Of a stretch of 64,000 bases of DNA, positions 17,507 through 26,156 are shown one piece after another. The DNA comes from JBCCDY01 sp039030555 (GTDB taxonomy: Bacteria > Bacteroidota > Bacteroidia > Cytophagales > Cyclobacteriaceae), in assembly GCA_039030555.1 (NCBI GenBank), contig JBCCDY010000004.1:1-64000 (forward strand), written 5' to 3'. The notes under the pieces are model-generated. The model had not been told where the DNA came from. It did no database searches and worked only from the letters and a program-made list of their open reading frames with translations. Every line of letters begins with the position of its first letter. Position 1 is the stretch's first letter. A program made the position numbers and the translations under genes.

Positions 17507-18408
17507 TCTTTTAGGCTTTTTTTAATGTAATTGATGATAGAAGAAATATCATCTGGAGAAAACCATTGTGTATTTTCGTCTCGTTTAAACCAAGTAAGCT
17601 GGCGTTTGGCATATCTTCTTGAATTTCTTTTTAGAAGGCGGATGCATTCTTCTTTATCGTAGATATCATCTAAAAAGTTGAAAATCTCCTTATAACCCAC
17701 CGTATTAAGTGCATTCAAATTCTTGTAAGGATAAAGCAATTTAGCCTCTTCGAACAATCCTTTTTGTATCATTTCATCCATTCGATGATTAATACGATCG
17801 TATAGAATATCCCTTGGAAGAGCTAACCCTATTTTTATCACTTTAAAAGGTCGCTTTTTGACTTTCTTACTTCGTAATGATGAATACTTTTCTCCTGTAT
17901 GCTTTATGACCTCTAAAGCCCTAATAATTCGATGTGGGTTGTTCTGATCTACGATTTCAAAATATTCAGGATCTTTTTTTTCTAACTCTGTTAAAAGAGA
18001 TCCAAGGCCTTCATGGTACAGTTTATTGTTAAAGAGATCTCTTATTTCATCAGGAGCTCTCGGAATATCGTCTAATCCACGACACAATGCATCGACATAG
18101 AGTCCCGATCCTCCTACAGCTATCTGAACTTTCTTTTTCTTAAATAATTCATCCAGTAAAACCAACGACTTTTCTTCAAATTTACCAGCACTCATTTCTT
18201 CACTTATATCAAGGATATCGATAAAATGATGCCTGACTTTATCAAGCTCAAGTTGGGTGGGTTTTGCTGTTCCTATGGTTAAGTCTTTGTAGAATTGCCT
18301 GGAATCTGCTGAAAGGATTTCAGCGTCGAAGTGCTCAGCAAGTTTTATAGAACATGCTGTTTTTCCTACCGCTGTAGGGCCGACAATCACAACTAAAAAG
18401 TTTGACAT
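17503..18408 (-). CDS. miaA: tRNA dimethylallyltransferase
   Basis: MiaA transfers a dimethylallyl group from DMAPP to N6 of A37 in tRNAs that read codons starting with U, stabilising codon-anticodon pairing. The 301-residue protein has the P-loop GPTAVGKTA near the N terminus, SADSRQFYKDLTIGTAKP, HHFID and the GGSGLYVDALCRG segment of the family. A GTG sits one codon upstream of the chosen ATG, but MSNFLVVIVGPTAVGK is the usual family beginning. Its end overlaps the aminotransferase start by four bases, so the two genes share a transcript, which is an odd functional pairing. Confidence 0.95.
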   Translation of the reverse strand: MSNFLVVIVGPTAVGKTACSIKLAEHFDAEILSADSRQFYKDLTIGTAKPTQLELDKVRHHFIDILDISEEMSAGKFEEKSLVLLDELFKKKKVQIAVGGSGLYVDALCRGLDDIPRAPDEIRDLFNNKLYHEGLGSLLTELEKKDPEYFEIVDQNNPHRIIRALEVIKHTGEKYSSLRSKKVKKRPFKVIKIGLALPRDILYDRINHRMDEMIQKGLFEEAKLLYPYKNLNALNTVGYKEIFNFLDDIYDKEECIRLLKRNSRRYAKRQLTWFKRDENTQWFSPDDISSIINYIKKSLKE

Positions 18409-18471
18409 CACTTTGGAAGCTTGAGTTTTATGTAAATCTATAAAAGTAGATTTTAGAATAAACAGTAGCAG

Positions 18472-18502
18472 TTTTAATGATGGCTTAGCTTTCTTACCTT
18501 CG
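18472..18502 (+). promoter_or_regulatory. Candidate promoter for the hybrid histidine kinase operon
   Basis: TTTT at 18472-18475, 19 bases of spacer, then TACCTTCG at 18495-18502. The -7 box has one mismatch to TAnnTTTG and the -33 box has one mismatch to TTTG. The spacing matches the other promoters proposed here. The leader to the ATG at 18561 would be about 50 bases. Confidence 0.4.
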
Positions 18503-18560
18503 GTATGTCCCTGATTGGTTTTTAAATCGTGGGAACTGATTAGAGTCTATCAATACTAGA

Positions 18561-21380
18561 ATGAATGATAACCCAGTTAAAGATGTAGGTTTAGGATCGC
18601 TTTATAAAGCGGTATCTACCCTTTCCTTTTCTCAGGATAGGCTTAGCATATGTTCCAAAGAGGTATTTAATGCCTTAAGTTCGAAGTTCAAGCTTGAACA
18701 GTTGGTACTAATTATTCCAGGTCTATCTGGTGACTGGATTTTATATCAATGTTCAGATTGGGATTCAAACGAAAAAAAATGGATGCCAGGGGGTGATTTT
18801 TTTTCTCAATTGATCGATGAAGGATCTGAATCATTTTTAAGCAGAGAAGATCTCACTCTCCAAAAAAAAGGGCCCTCTGAAGATCTCAGTAAGTTTTCAG
18901 GTTGGGTATCAGTTCCAGTAAATCTTAAAGAAGAGATTGGCTTATTGGGTATTTTTATGGATACCAAAAGTCTGAAGTCTAAAGCAGAGATAATTGACCT
19001 ACTTGGATTTATAGCTCTTCAAACGGCCATTTGGCATAATAATGAAGCCGGGGAGCGAAAAATCAAAGAGCAATCTGCAAGATTAAATGCCATATTCCAG
19101 AGCTCTAACCATATGATATGGTCTGTTAATAAACACTTTGATGTAACCTCCTTCAATAAGAATTTTCACCAGTTTATCTATGGTTTTTACGGCGAATCCC
19201 TAAGAGCCACATTTAGAGGTGTCCCCATAAACAATCAACAATACAGTAACTTCTGGCATAATAAATACGACGAAGCTTTTTCAGGGAAAAGGATTCATTT
19301 TGAAACCAGCTTCGGAAAAGAAGAATCTCTCAAAATATGGTTGGATGTCTATTTAAATCCAATTTTAGGTATAAACGGGCAAATCGAAGAGGTTTCCGTT
19401 ATAGCACATGATATAACTAACAACAAAATAGCTGAAAAACACCTTCAGCAGAGCGAAGCTAAGTTCAGGACAATTTTTGAGTCTTTTCAGGATATTTACT
19501 TTCGGTGTGACTTCAAAGGGCATATTACTATGATCAGTCCCTCAGTTTATGATCTGGCAGGATACGAAATAGATGAGGTTTTAAAGAAGGATATCACAAA
19601 CCATTATCTATATAACTCAAAGACCAAGGACCTCATACGTCAATTGATTCGCTCTAAATCCGTACGGAATTTTGAAGCCTCGGTCATAACTAAAACCGGA
19701 GAAATCCTGAATTGTATTTGTAACGTAAGACTTATCTACGATCGCAATAACAGGCCGTTTGAAATTGAAGGTGTGGCAAGGGATATTTCCAGTCTCAAAA
19801 AAGCTAATCAGGAGTTAGTCAAACAAAAAGAAATAGCTGAAAAATCACTTAAAGTGAAAGAGCAGTTCTTGGCTAATATGAGCCATGAGATAAGAACTCC
19901 AATGAATGGAGTGATCGGTATGATTGATTTAATGTCAAGGACCCGGCTTGACGACAAGCAAGAATACTACGTTCAAACTATAAAACGATCTTCCGAAACC
20001 TTAATGTCGATTCTTAACGACATTCTGGATCTTTCTAAAATCGAAGCTGGTAAAATGAGGCTTAGGAAAGCTCCTTTGTCCATAAAAACACTACTCGAAA
20101 AAATAATAGCACTCTTCCTTCAAAAAGCTCTTTCCAAGTCTATAAAATTGGAATTTAACGTAAATAAAGAAGTTCCTGAAACAGTAAAAAGTGATGAAAC
20201 CAGACTTATACAGGTATTAAGTAATCTCACTTCTAATGCGATTAAATTCACAAATGAAGGAGGTCATATAGAGATTAGAGTCACCCTAGATGAAGAGAAG
20301 AAAAGAGGAAAACAAAAAATCTTAAAATTTGAAATACATGATAACGGCATAGGAATATCTAAGAAAAATCAATCTATGCTCTTCAAAAATTTCAGTCAGG
20401 TTGATGGCTCTTCAACGAAATCTCATGGTGGAACCGGTTTGGGCTTGGTAATCTCCAAACAGCTCACGAGGCTTATGGGTGGGAAAATTGGAGTCGAATC
20501 CGAAGTTGGGAAAGGAAGCATTTTCTGGTTTACCATAAAAGCTGAAGAAACGCAAGAAAAGCCGGAGGTTGGAGAGGATAAAAGTGATGCATCTGATTTT
20601 TCTGATATTATAGATGCCATTAAAGAAGTTGAGCCTAAAATTTTACTTGTTGACGATAACAAAGTCAATCGGGATGTGGCCAGAGAAATTCTTAAATCTT
20701 CTGGAGCACAAGTGATAGAGGCAAAAAATGGCCATGAAGCTATAGAATTCTTCAAAAAAAATGAATTCAGTACTGTTCTAATGGATATACAAATGCCCGG
20801 AATTGATGGAGTGGAAACAACCAAAAGAATAAAGAAGCTTCATAATAAAAAGGTAACGCCTGTAATAGCCATGACTGCATACTCCATGAAAGAAGATAGA
20901 GATAAGTATCTCAGGCTTGGTATGGACGAATATGTTTCAAAACCAATTAAGGCTGAAAACTTATTATCTACCGTTGCAAAATCCATAGGACTCGTCAGCA
21001 ATGAAAAAAATAGCTCAACTGGTTCATTTAAAGAACTGAAAGAGAAATTAATCGTTGATCAGGAAGTACTGGAACAACTTAAGAAGTATGGAGGTCTTGA
21101 GATGGTAAAGGAAGCTTTAGAGGATTTCGAGAAAGAAACCGACGAATTACTCAATAAGGCCGAAGAACTCTTTCAAGAAAACAGTATAAAAGAGCTTGAG
21201 CGTTCTTTTCATACAATTAAAGGAAATGCAGGTACGTTAGGAGTAAACAAGGTAGCAGGGTATGCTGCTACCGTTGAGAAAAAAATAAAAGAAGAAAAGA
21301 CAGAAGATTTATTTGCTTTTATCAAAGAGTTAAGATTAAGTTTCGAAGAGTTTAAGGAATACTTAAAGCAGAATTTTTAA
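18561..21380 (+). CDS. Hybrid sensor histidine kinase with receiver and Hpt domains
   Basis: A 939-residue phosphorelay kinase without obvious transmembrane helices, so probably a cytoplasmic sensor. In order: a GAF-like N-terminal region (about 20-175), two PAS domains (about 185-290 and 300-420), a HisKA dimerisation domain with the phospho-accepting histidine in MSHEIRTPMNG (H442), a HATPase_c domain with DNGIGIS and GGTGLGL, a receiver with the phospho-acceptor in LMDIQMPG (D742), and a C-terminal Hpt domain with FHTIKGNAGTLG (H884). One polypeptide therefore holds the His-Asp-His steps, and the final aspartate is probably on the lone receiver encoded 11 bases downstream. The ligand of the sensory region is unknown. 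Confidence 0.95.
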   Translation: MNDNPVKDVGLGSLYKAVSTLSFSQDRLSICSKEVFNALSSKFKLEQLVLIIPGLSGDWILYQCSDWDSNEKKWMPGGDFFSQLIDEGSESFLSREDLTLQKKGPSEDLSKFSGWVSVPVNLKEEIGLLGIFMDTKSLKSKAEIIDLLGFIALQTAIWHNNEAGERKIKEQSARLNAIFQSSNHMIWSVNKHFDVTSFNKNFHQFIYGFYGESLRATFRGVPINNQQYSNFWHNKYDEAFSGKRIHFETSFGKEESLKIWLDVYLNPILGINGQIEEVSVIAHDITNNKIAEKHLQQSEAKFRTIFESFQDIYFRCDFKGHITMISPSVYDLAGYEIDEVLKKDITNHYLYNSKTKDLIRQLIRSKSVRNFEASVITKTGEILNCICNVRLIYDRNNRPFEIEGVARDISSLKKANQELVKQKEIAEKSLKVKEQFLANMSHEIRTPMNGVIGMIDLMSRTRLDDKQEYYVQTIKRSSETLMSILNDILDLSKIEAGKMRLRKAPLSIKTLLEKIIALFLQKALSKSIKLEFNVNKEVPETVKSDETRLIQVLSNLTSNAIKFTNEGGHIEIRVTLDEEKKRGKQKILKFEIHDNGIGISKKNQSMLFKNFSQVDGSSTKSHGGTGLGLVISKQLTRLMGGKIGVESEVGKGSIFWFTIKAEETQEKPEVGEDKSDASDFSDIIDAIKEVEPKILLVDDNKVNRDVAREILKSSGAQVIEAKNGHEAIEFFKKNEFSTVLMDIQMPGIDGVETTKRIKKLHNKKVTPVIAMTAYSMKEDRDKYLRLGMDEYVSKPIKAENLLSTVAKSIGLVSNEKNSSTGSFKELKEKLIVDQEVLEQLKKYGGLEMVKEALEDFEKETDELLNKAEELFQENSIKELERSFHTIKGNAGTLGVNKVAGYAATVEKKIKEEKTEDLFAFIKELRLSFEEFKEYLKQNF

Positions 21381-21391
21381 TTTTTCTAGAA

Positions 21392-21769
21392 ATGAGCCAG
21401 ACCAAGAAAGTCTTAGTTGCAGAGGACAGTTCAGTGATACAAAACCTGACAAAGAAAATTTTACAATTTCAAAATTTCGATATTATTCCTGCAAAAAATG
21501 GTAAGGAAGTGCTTCAAAAGCTCGAAAAAGACCATTTTGATATAATTCTTATGGATATCAATATGCCTAAAATGGATGGTATGGAGTGTAGCAGACAGAT
21601 TAGAAGTAATCCAAAAAAAGAAATCTCTGAGATACCGATCATCGCTATTACAGGTAATGCTGCCAATTATTCTATGGAGGATTTTAAAGAAGCAGGCATT
21701 AACGATTATCTTCCCAAGCCTATCAATTTTGATGAGCTTGTAACAAAAGTTAAGGAACTAACTGAGTAA
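21392..21769 (+). CDS. Stand-alone CheY-like response regulator
   Basis: A 125-residue receiver domain with no output domain. It has the acidic pocket AEDSS near residue 10, the phosphorylation site LMDINMPKMDG (D55), the AITGNA switch threonine and the KPIN lysine. It lies immediately after the hybrid kinase and abuts the next gene, so it is the likely final phosphate acceptor of that relay. It must act by protein contact. Alternatively it could be a phosphate sink. Confidence 0.92.
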   Translation: MSQTKKVLVAEDSSVIQNLTKKILQFQNFDIIPAKNGKEVLQKLEKDHFDIILMDINMPKMDGMECSRQIRSNPKKEISEIPIIAITGNAANYSMEDFKEAGINDYLPKPINFDELVTKVKELTE

Positions 21770-22045
21770 ATGCAGGTTAAGTACACTAACCATTTTTTAA
21801 ACAAGCTGGAAGATATTTTTGCCGAGTCCGACTATATTCTCAGATACGAAAAAGGACAGTTTAAATCCGGTTATTGTATTTTAAAAGATACCAACGTAGC
21901 TATAGTCAATAAATATTTCACTATTGAAGGAAAAATCAACTGCCTCATCGAAATACTACAATCCATAAACCCAAACCCCGAACCTTTCTCCGATAAGAAC
22001 AAGAAACTACTTCTAGAAATCAAACAAACTGACCTTAAGGTTTGA
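21770..22045 (+). CDS. Small conserved protein of unknown function
   Basis: A 91-residue protein that I cannot assign to a named function. It is acidic to neutral, has no membrane segment or signal peptide, and looks folded, with alternating strands around YILRYEKGQFKSGYCIL and VAIVNKYFTIEGKINCLIEIL. The ATG directly abuts the response-regulator stop and its own stop overlaps the next start as TTGA. Tight coupling to both neighbours argues that it is a real gene. Position suggests a link to the phosphorelay or to the metallo-hydrolase. Confidence 0.7.
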   Translation: MQVKYTNHFLNKLEDIFAESDYILRYEKGQFKSGYCILKDTNVAIVNKYFTIEGKINCLIEILQSINPNPEPFSDKNKKLLLEIKQTDLKV

Positions 22046-22803
22046 GAGTAACATTTCTAGGCACCGGAACATCGCAGGGAGTACCAGTAATCGCTTGCGA
22101 CTGCGAAGTTTGTTCCTCTATAGACTATCGGGATAAAAGATACCGCACCAGTGTGCTGGTAGAAGTAGATGGAAAAAATCTGGTTATTGATACCGGGCCC
22201 GATTTTAGAAGTCAAATGTTGAGGGAGCGTGTCGCAAAACTTGACGCTGTTCTTTTTACCCATGAGCATAAAGACCATACGGCTGGAATGGACGACGTTC
22301 GAAGCTTTAATTTTAAGCAACGAAAGGACATGCCTGTCTACGCCCGAAAAAATGTGATTGAACAACTTAAAAGAGAGTTTTCCTATGTGTTCAGCGAGAA
22401 GAAATATCCTGGAGTTCCGAGGGTTGAAGTAAACGAAATTGACTCCACTCCTTTTCTCGTTGACAAAGTCAAAATCACCCCGATCAATGTCTTGCATTAT
22501 AAGCTACCTGTGTTTGGGTTCAGGATAAAAGACTTCACATACATCACCGATGCCAACTACATTTCACCTGAAGAAAAGGAGAAAACAAAAGGCTCAAAAG
22601 TACTAGTGGTCAACGCGCTTCAGAAAACAGAGCATATTTCACATTTTACCTTAGCAGAAGCTATTGAGTTAGCAGAAGAGGTGAAAGCTGAAAAAACATA
22701 CTTCACTCACATCAGCCATAGAATGGGATTGCATAGTGATGTTTCAAAAGAGCTTCCCGAGAACATGTTTCTAGCATATGATGGCCAACAAGTGAAACTT
22801 TAG
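22042..22803 (+). CDS. PhnP-like metallo-beta-lactamase-fold hydrolase
   Basis: A 253-residue MBL-fold metallohydrolase. The N terminus TFLGTGTSQGVP and the CDCEVC cysteine motif resemble PhnP-type phosphodiesterases. The metal-binding HxHxDH motif is THEHKDH (H74, H76, D78, H79). Further metal ligands appear in VLHYKLPV, YITDA and FTHISHRMG. PhnP hydrolyses cyclic phosphodiesters in phosphonate breakdown, but no other phn genes are present, so a general phosphodiesterase is the safer call. The start is TTG overlapping the preceding stop; the following residues RVTFLGTGTSQG are the usual beginning of the family. Confidence 0.87.
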   Translation: MRVTFLGTGTSQGVPVIACDCEVCSSIDYRDKRYRTSVLVEVDGKNLVIDTGPDFRSQMLRERVAKLDAVLFTHEHKDHTAGMDDVRSFNFKQRKDMPVYARKNVIEQLKREFSYVFSEKKYPGVPRVEVNEIDSTPFLVDKVKITPINVLHYKLPVFGFRIKDFTYITDANYISPEEKEKTKGSKVLVVNALQKTEHISHFTLAEAIELAEEVKAEKTYFTHISHRMGLHSDVSKELPENMFLAYDGQQVKL

Positions 22804-22828
22804 AGTAGATAACTCAGCATCTATTTTT

Positions 22829-22958
22829 AAGATTGTAATCAGCGGGTGGGAAATCTTGATTTTATCGCCTTTCACTTTTAGGTGATAAGATCTTGCTGTA
22901 ATTCCAAACGAATGACATTACATTCGTAATCAAGATCTGTTTACCTGATGAGGTAGGT
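22829..22958 (+). promoter_or_regulatory. Candidate structured RNA leader before the NFACT gene
   Basis: The 157-base gap holds nested inverted repeats. ATCTTGATT (22853-22861) pairs with AATCAAGAT (22928-22936). Directly inside are a 9-bp hairpin (22862-22870 with 22880-22888, one G-U) and a perfect 7-bp hairpin (22908-22914 with 22921-22927), giving a three-way-junction-like fold. Alternative pairings exist: AAGATT (22829-22834) with AATCTT (22852-22857), and AGATCTTG (22888-22895) with CAAGATCT (22931-22938). Just before the ATG, TACCT and AGGTA (22942-22955) form a small hairpin covering a GAGG Shine-Dalgarno-like sequence. This could be a regulatory leader or a small palindromic repeat; I recognise no known family. 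Confidence 0.4.
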
Positions 22959-22960
22959 TA

Positions 22961-24514
22961 ATGCATAATAATTATTTCTTTCTTAGGCATCTTTCAAGAA
23001 TTTTAGAGCACAAGCTCATAGGGTATGAACTTATAAAATCTTACTCTCAAAATAAGGATGAGCTGGTTCTTGCTTTCTTGTTGGGGGAGGACGAATTCTA
23101 CATCAATGCTGCATTAAGAAGTGATTTTAGCTGTCTTTATTTTCCGGAGAATAGAGCTCGTTCAAAAAGAAATTACGCTTTCCTTTTCAAAGACCTTGAT
23201 GGAAAGAAAGTTATAGCGGTAAAGCAAAATCGATATGATCGTTCTTTTCTGATCGTTTTTGAGCAAGATTATGAGCTTCTGTTTAAAATGCATGGAAACA
23301 GAGCCAATGTTCTACTTTTCAGAGGCAATAAGTTGGTCGAAATTTTCAAAAGCGTTTTAAAAAATGATTTGACGCTAGATCCATCTGAACTCGAAAAGAG
23401 TATCGATTTAAGCCTCGAAAATTTCGAAAGTAAAAACGGCGATATCGCTAAAATCAGCCCGGTTTTCGGTAAGGAAATCCAGAACAGAGCTGATAAAGAT
23501 AGATATTCAAAGCTTTCTATCGAGCAAAAATGGATATACTTTAACAACCTTTTAAAAGAGCTTGAGGAGCAAAGCTTTTATCTAACTAAAAGTCCCCACA
23601 AGAACCCATCTTTAAGCTTATTCCAAACAGAAAATTCCATTTTTTACGAAAATCCCATTCATTGCATCAACGATTTTTTCATCGAATTCAGCAAAAACCA
23701 TCAGTACAACATACTCTTTGACCGCCTTCAAAAAGAATTGAATGGTAGAGTCAAGAAAGCTAAGAGTTATATTCAGGCTGCTGAGAAAAGTCTCAAAAAG
23801 ATTGGAAACGAAAGTAACTATAAACACTGGGCCGATTTGGTTATGGCTAACCTCCATCTGATTGAAAAAGGTGCTTCTTCAACAATACTCGATGATTTTT
23901 ATTCGGATCAGAAGATCAAAGTTCCTTTGAAAAAACACCTGTCCCCTCAAAAAAATGCAGAGAACTACTATCGAAAGTCAAAAAATCAAAGGATAGAAAT
24001 TGAAAATCTGGAAAAGAACATTTCAGAAAAGAAGGCTGAACGGTCCAACGTGGAAAATGAGCTAACCGAACTCTTGAAGTATCCTGATCTCAAATCCTTA
24101 AGAGATTTGGAAAACAAGCATCTAGTTAAGTCAAACGATAAGTCATCACATCTCAATGCTAATAAACCTTTTAAAGAATTTATAAAAAGCGGCTTTAAAG
24201 TATGGTTAGGAAGAAATGCTAAAAAAAATGATGAGCTCACCCTGAAGTATGCCTCAAAGAATGACCTTTGGCTTCATGCAAAGGATGTTTCTGGCTCACA
24301 TGTAGTCATAAAGGAACAAGCCGGAAAAACCATTCCTAAAAATGTTATTGAATATGCTGCTTCACTAGCTGCAGCTTACTCCAAAAGAAAAACAGAATCT
24401 CTTTGCCCTGTTATCGTAACTCAAAAGAAGTTCGTAAGAAAGCCCAAGGGTTTTCCTCCAGGGGCTGTTAAAGTAGAAAAAGAGGAAGTCATTATGGTTC
24501 CCCCCCTAACTTGA
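22961..24514 (+). CDS. NFACT-family RNA-binding protein (RqcH/FbpA-like)
   Basis: A 517-residue protein of the NFACT family, whose members bind stalled large ribosomal subunits and, in bacteria such as Bacillus, add alanine tails during ribosome quality control. Residues 1-200 form the NFACT-N region, though the usual MGRxSN segment reads MHGNRAN near residue 110. A coiled-coil middle (about 260-400) follows. The NFACT-R domain shows NDLWLHAKDVSGSHVVIK (from about residue 434) and a lysine-rich end with RKPKGFPPGAVKVE, both typical. Whether it makes C-terminal tails cannot be inferred. The ATG follows a GAGG sequence at good spacing, unusual for this phylum, and a possible structured leader. 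Confidence 0.88.
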   Translation: MHNNYFFLRHLSRILEHKLIGYELIKSYSQNKDELVLAFLLGEDEFYINAALRSDFSCLYFPENRARSKRNYAFLFKDLDGKKVIAVKQNRYDRSFLIVFEQDYELLFKMHGNRANVLLFRGNKLVEIFKSVLKNDLTLDPSELEKSIDLSLENFESKNGDIAKISPVFGKEIQNRADKDRYSKLSIEQKWIYFNNLLKELEEQSFYLTKSPHKNPSLSLFQTENSIFYENPIHCINDFFIEFSKNHQYNILFDRLQKELNGRVKKAKSYIQAAEKSLKKIGNESNYKHWADLVMANLHLIEKGASSTILDDFYSDQKIKVPLKKHLSPQKNAENYYRKSKNQRIEIENLEKNISEKKAERSNVENELTELLKYPDLKSLRDLENKHLVKSNDKSSHLNANKPFKEFIKSGFKVWLGRNAKKNDELTLKYASKNDLWLHAKDVSGSHVVIKEQAGKTIPKNVIEYAASLAAAYSKRKTESLCPVIVTQKKFVRKPKGFPPGAVKVEKEEVIMVPPLT

Positions 24515-24603
24515 TTCTAGTGTTAAGGTACTTGGCTCACAGACGGGAAGCAAAACAATCAAGATTAGGCCTTATGCCAAATTATAGCGCCGAGCTCAAA
24601 ATT

Positions 24604-26043
24604 TTACTGGGTAACGTTGATTTTAAACATATTCGTCCTCCCTTTCCAATGAATAGGCATGCTGGCCATCGTCACGAAAACGTCTCCGGTTTGTAAGTAG
24701 TCCTTTGATCTTAGTACACCTTCCACATCAGAAAATGTAGAGTCAGTGCTTTTAAGCTCATCGTAATAAAAGCCTTGAACACCCCAATATAGATTCAGTG
24801 TTTTCAAGAGCCTTTTATTCGGAGTGAAAATAAATATCTTCGATTTAGGCCTATGTCCCGAGATTTTGATTCCAGTATAACCTGATTTGGTCATCCCGAT
24901 GATCGCTTTGGCCTTGATCTGATTACTTAGCTTACATGCTGTTGCAACCAGATTATCACTATTAAAATTTTCTGAGGCTTCATCAAGATCATAGTATTTA
25001 TCGAAAACCAGATTATGATTTTCAGTCGAAGCTATGGTCTTGGCCATACTGGTTACAGATTCGATGGGAAACTTGCCAGCAGCTGTTTCAGCTGAAAGCA
25101 TAAGAGCATCTGCACCGTCTAAAACAGCATTAGCAATATCGTTAGTTTCTGCTCTGGTAGGTCTAGGGTTTTCGATCATACTTTCGAGCATCTGAGTAGC
25201 AATAATCACAGGTTTATTAGCTTGGTTGCATTTGCTAACCAACTCTTTTTGAACCATTGGAACATCTTCCATTTTAATTTCCACTCCTAAGTCTCCTCTG
25301 GCTACCATCAGGCCATCTGTCTCTGCGACAATTTGATCAATATTAGTTAAGGCCTCTGGCTTCTCGATTTTAGCTACAACTCTAATGTCCTTGCCAGATT
25401 CTTTGATTGTTGTTTTTATATCAATGATATCTTCAGCTCTTCTAACGAATGATAATGCAATCCATTCCACTTCATTTTCTATACCGAAGATCAAATCTTT
25501 ACGATCTTTCTCGGTGAGGGAAGGTGCAGAAATTTTTGTATTCGGAAGATTTATGCCTTTTTTTGACTTAAGCCACCCACCATAAATTACTTCTGTAGTA
25601 ACCTCATGTCCTTTTACACCTTTAACCCTTAATTCAATTTTACCATCATCAACCAGAATTGTATCTCCTTTCGATACGTCTTCTGGCATTGCTTTATAGG
25701 TGGTACTCACTTTTGTTGCGTCACCTAATATTTCTTCTTCGTTGGTGATTATAAGTTCTTCACCTTCCCTAATTTCAACCTTTTCGCCTTTAATTTTACC
25801 TATCCGGATTTTCGGCCCCTGAAGATCTTGCAAGAGGCATACATTGGTATTTAATTCTTCATTGATTTCCCTGACATATTCTATGACTTTCTTGTGATCG
25901 TCATGCGATCCATGAGAAAAATTAAGCCTGAAAACATCTACACCTGCATGGACTAATTCGATAAGTGTTTCTTTATCGTTGCTTGCAGGACCAACAGTGG
26001 CTACAATTTTGCTCCTTTTCTGTTCTTTCATTAAGTCTTTCAT
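24604..26043 (-). CDS. pyk: Pyruvate kinase
   Basis: Pyruvate kinase carries out the last glycolytic step, phosphoenolpyruvate plus ADP to pyruvate plus ATP. The 479 residues are the usual length. Visible signatures are KIVATVGPAS at the N terminus, RLNFSHGSHDDH, the catalytic DGLMVARGDLGVEI segment, and KPVIIATQMLESMIENPRPTRAE with the active-site residues. A C-terminal domain ends in GRTNMFKINV. A second ATG four codons in is also possible as start. It is convergent with the NFACT gene across 89 bases, in which I see no convincing terminator. The IPExxxVDY gene lies upstream on the same strand, a pairing typical for Bacteroidota. Confidence 0.96.
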   Translation of the reverse strand: MKDLMKEQKRSKIVATVGPASNDKETLIELVHAGVDVFRLNFSHGSHDDHKKVIEYVREINEELNTNVCLLQDLQGPKIRIGKIKGEKVEIREGEELIITNEEEILGDATKVSTTYKAMPEDVSKGDTILVDDGKIELRVKGVKGHEVTTEVIYGGWLKSKKGINLPNTKISAPSLTEKDRKDLIFGIENEVEWIALSFVRRAEDIIDIKTTIKESGKDIRVVAKIEKPEALTNIDQIVAETDGLMVARGDLGVEIKMEDVPMVQKELVSKCNQANKPVIIATQMLESMIENPRPTRAETNDIANAVLDGADALMLSAETAAGKFPIESVTSMAKTIASTENHNLVFDKYYDLDEASENFNSDNLVATACKLSNQIKAKAIIGMTKSGYTGIKISGHRPKSKIFIFTPNKRLLKTLNLYWGVQGFYYDELKSTDSTFSDVEGVLRSKDYLQTGDVFVTMASMPIHWKGRTNMFKINVTQ

Positions 26044-26156
26044 AGGTCGTCGAGTTTCTTTTTAGTACAGGGTAAAAGTGATCTGTAAAATATTCCTTTT
26101 GATAGAGATTAACTTCAAAAGGTTTGATTCAAAGCTCAAACATCCAAAAACCAGCA

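Noticed and set aside
20423..20824. A 133-residue minus-strand open frame
   Set aside because: It is antisense to the kinase and receiver region of the hybrid kinase and has no own motif.
22057..22497. A 146-residue minus-strand open frame
   Set aside because: It is antisense to the metallo-beta-lactamase-fold gene, whose catalytic motif lies in the plus strand. No independent support.
24511..24696. A 61-residue plus-strand frame after the NFACT gene
   Set aside because: It overlaps the end of pyk in antisense and shows no conserved segment or plausible translation signal.
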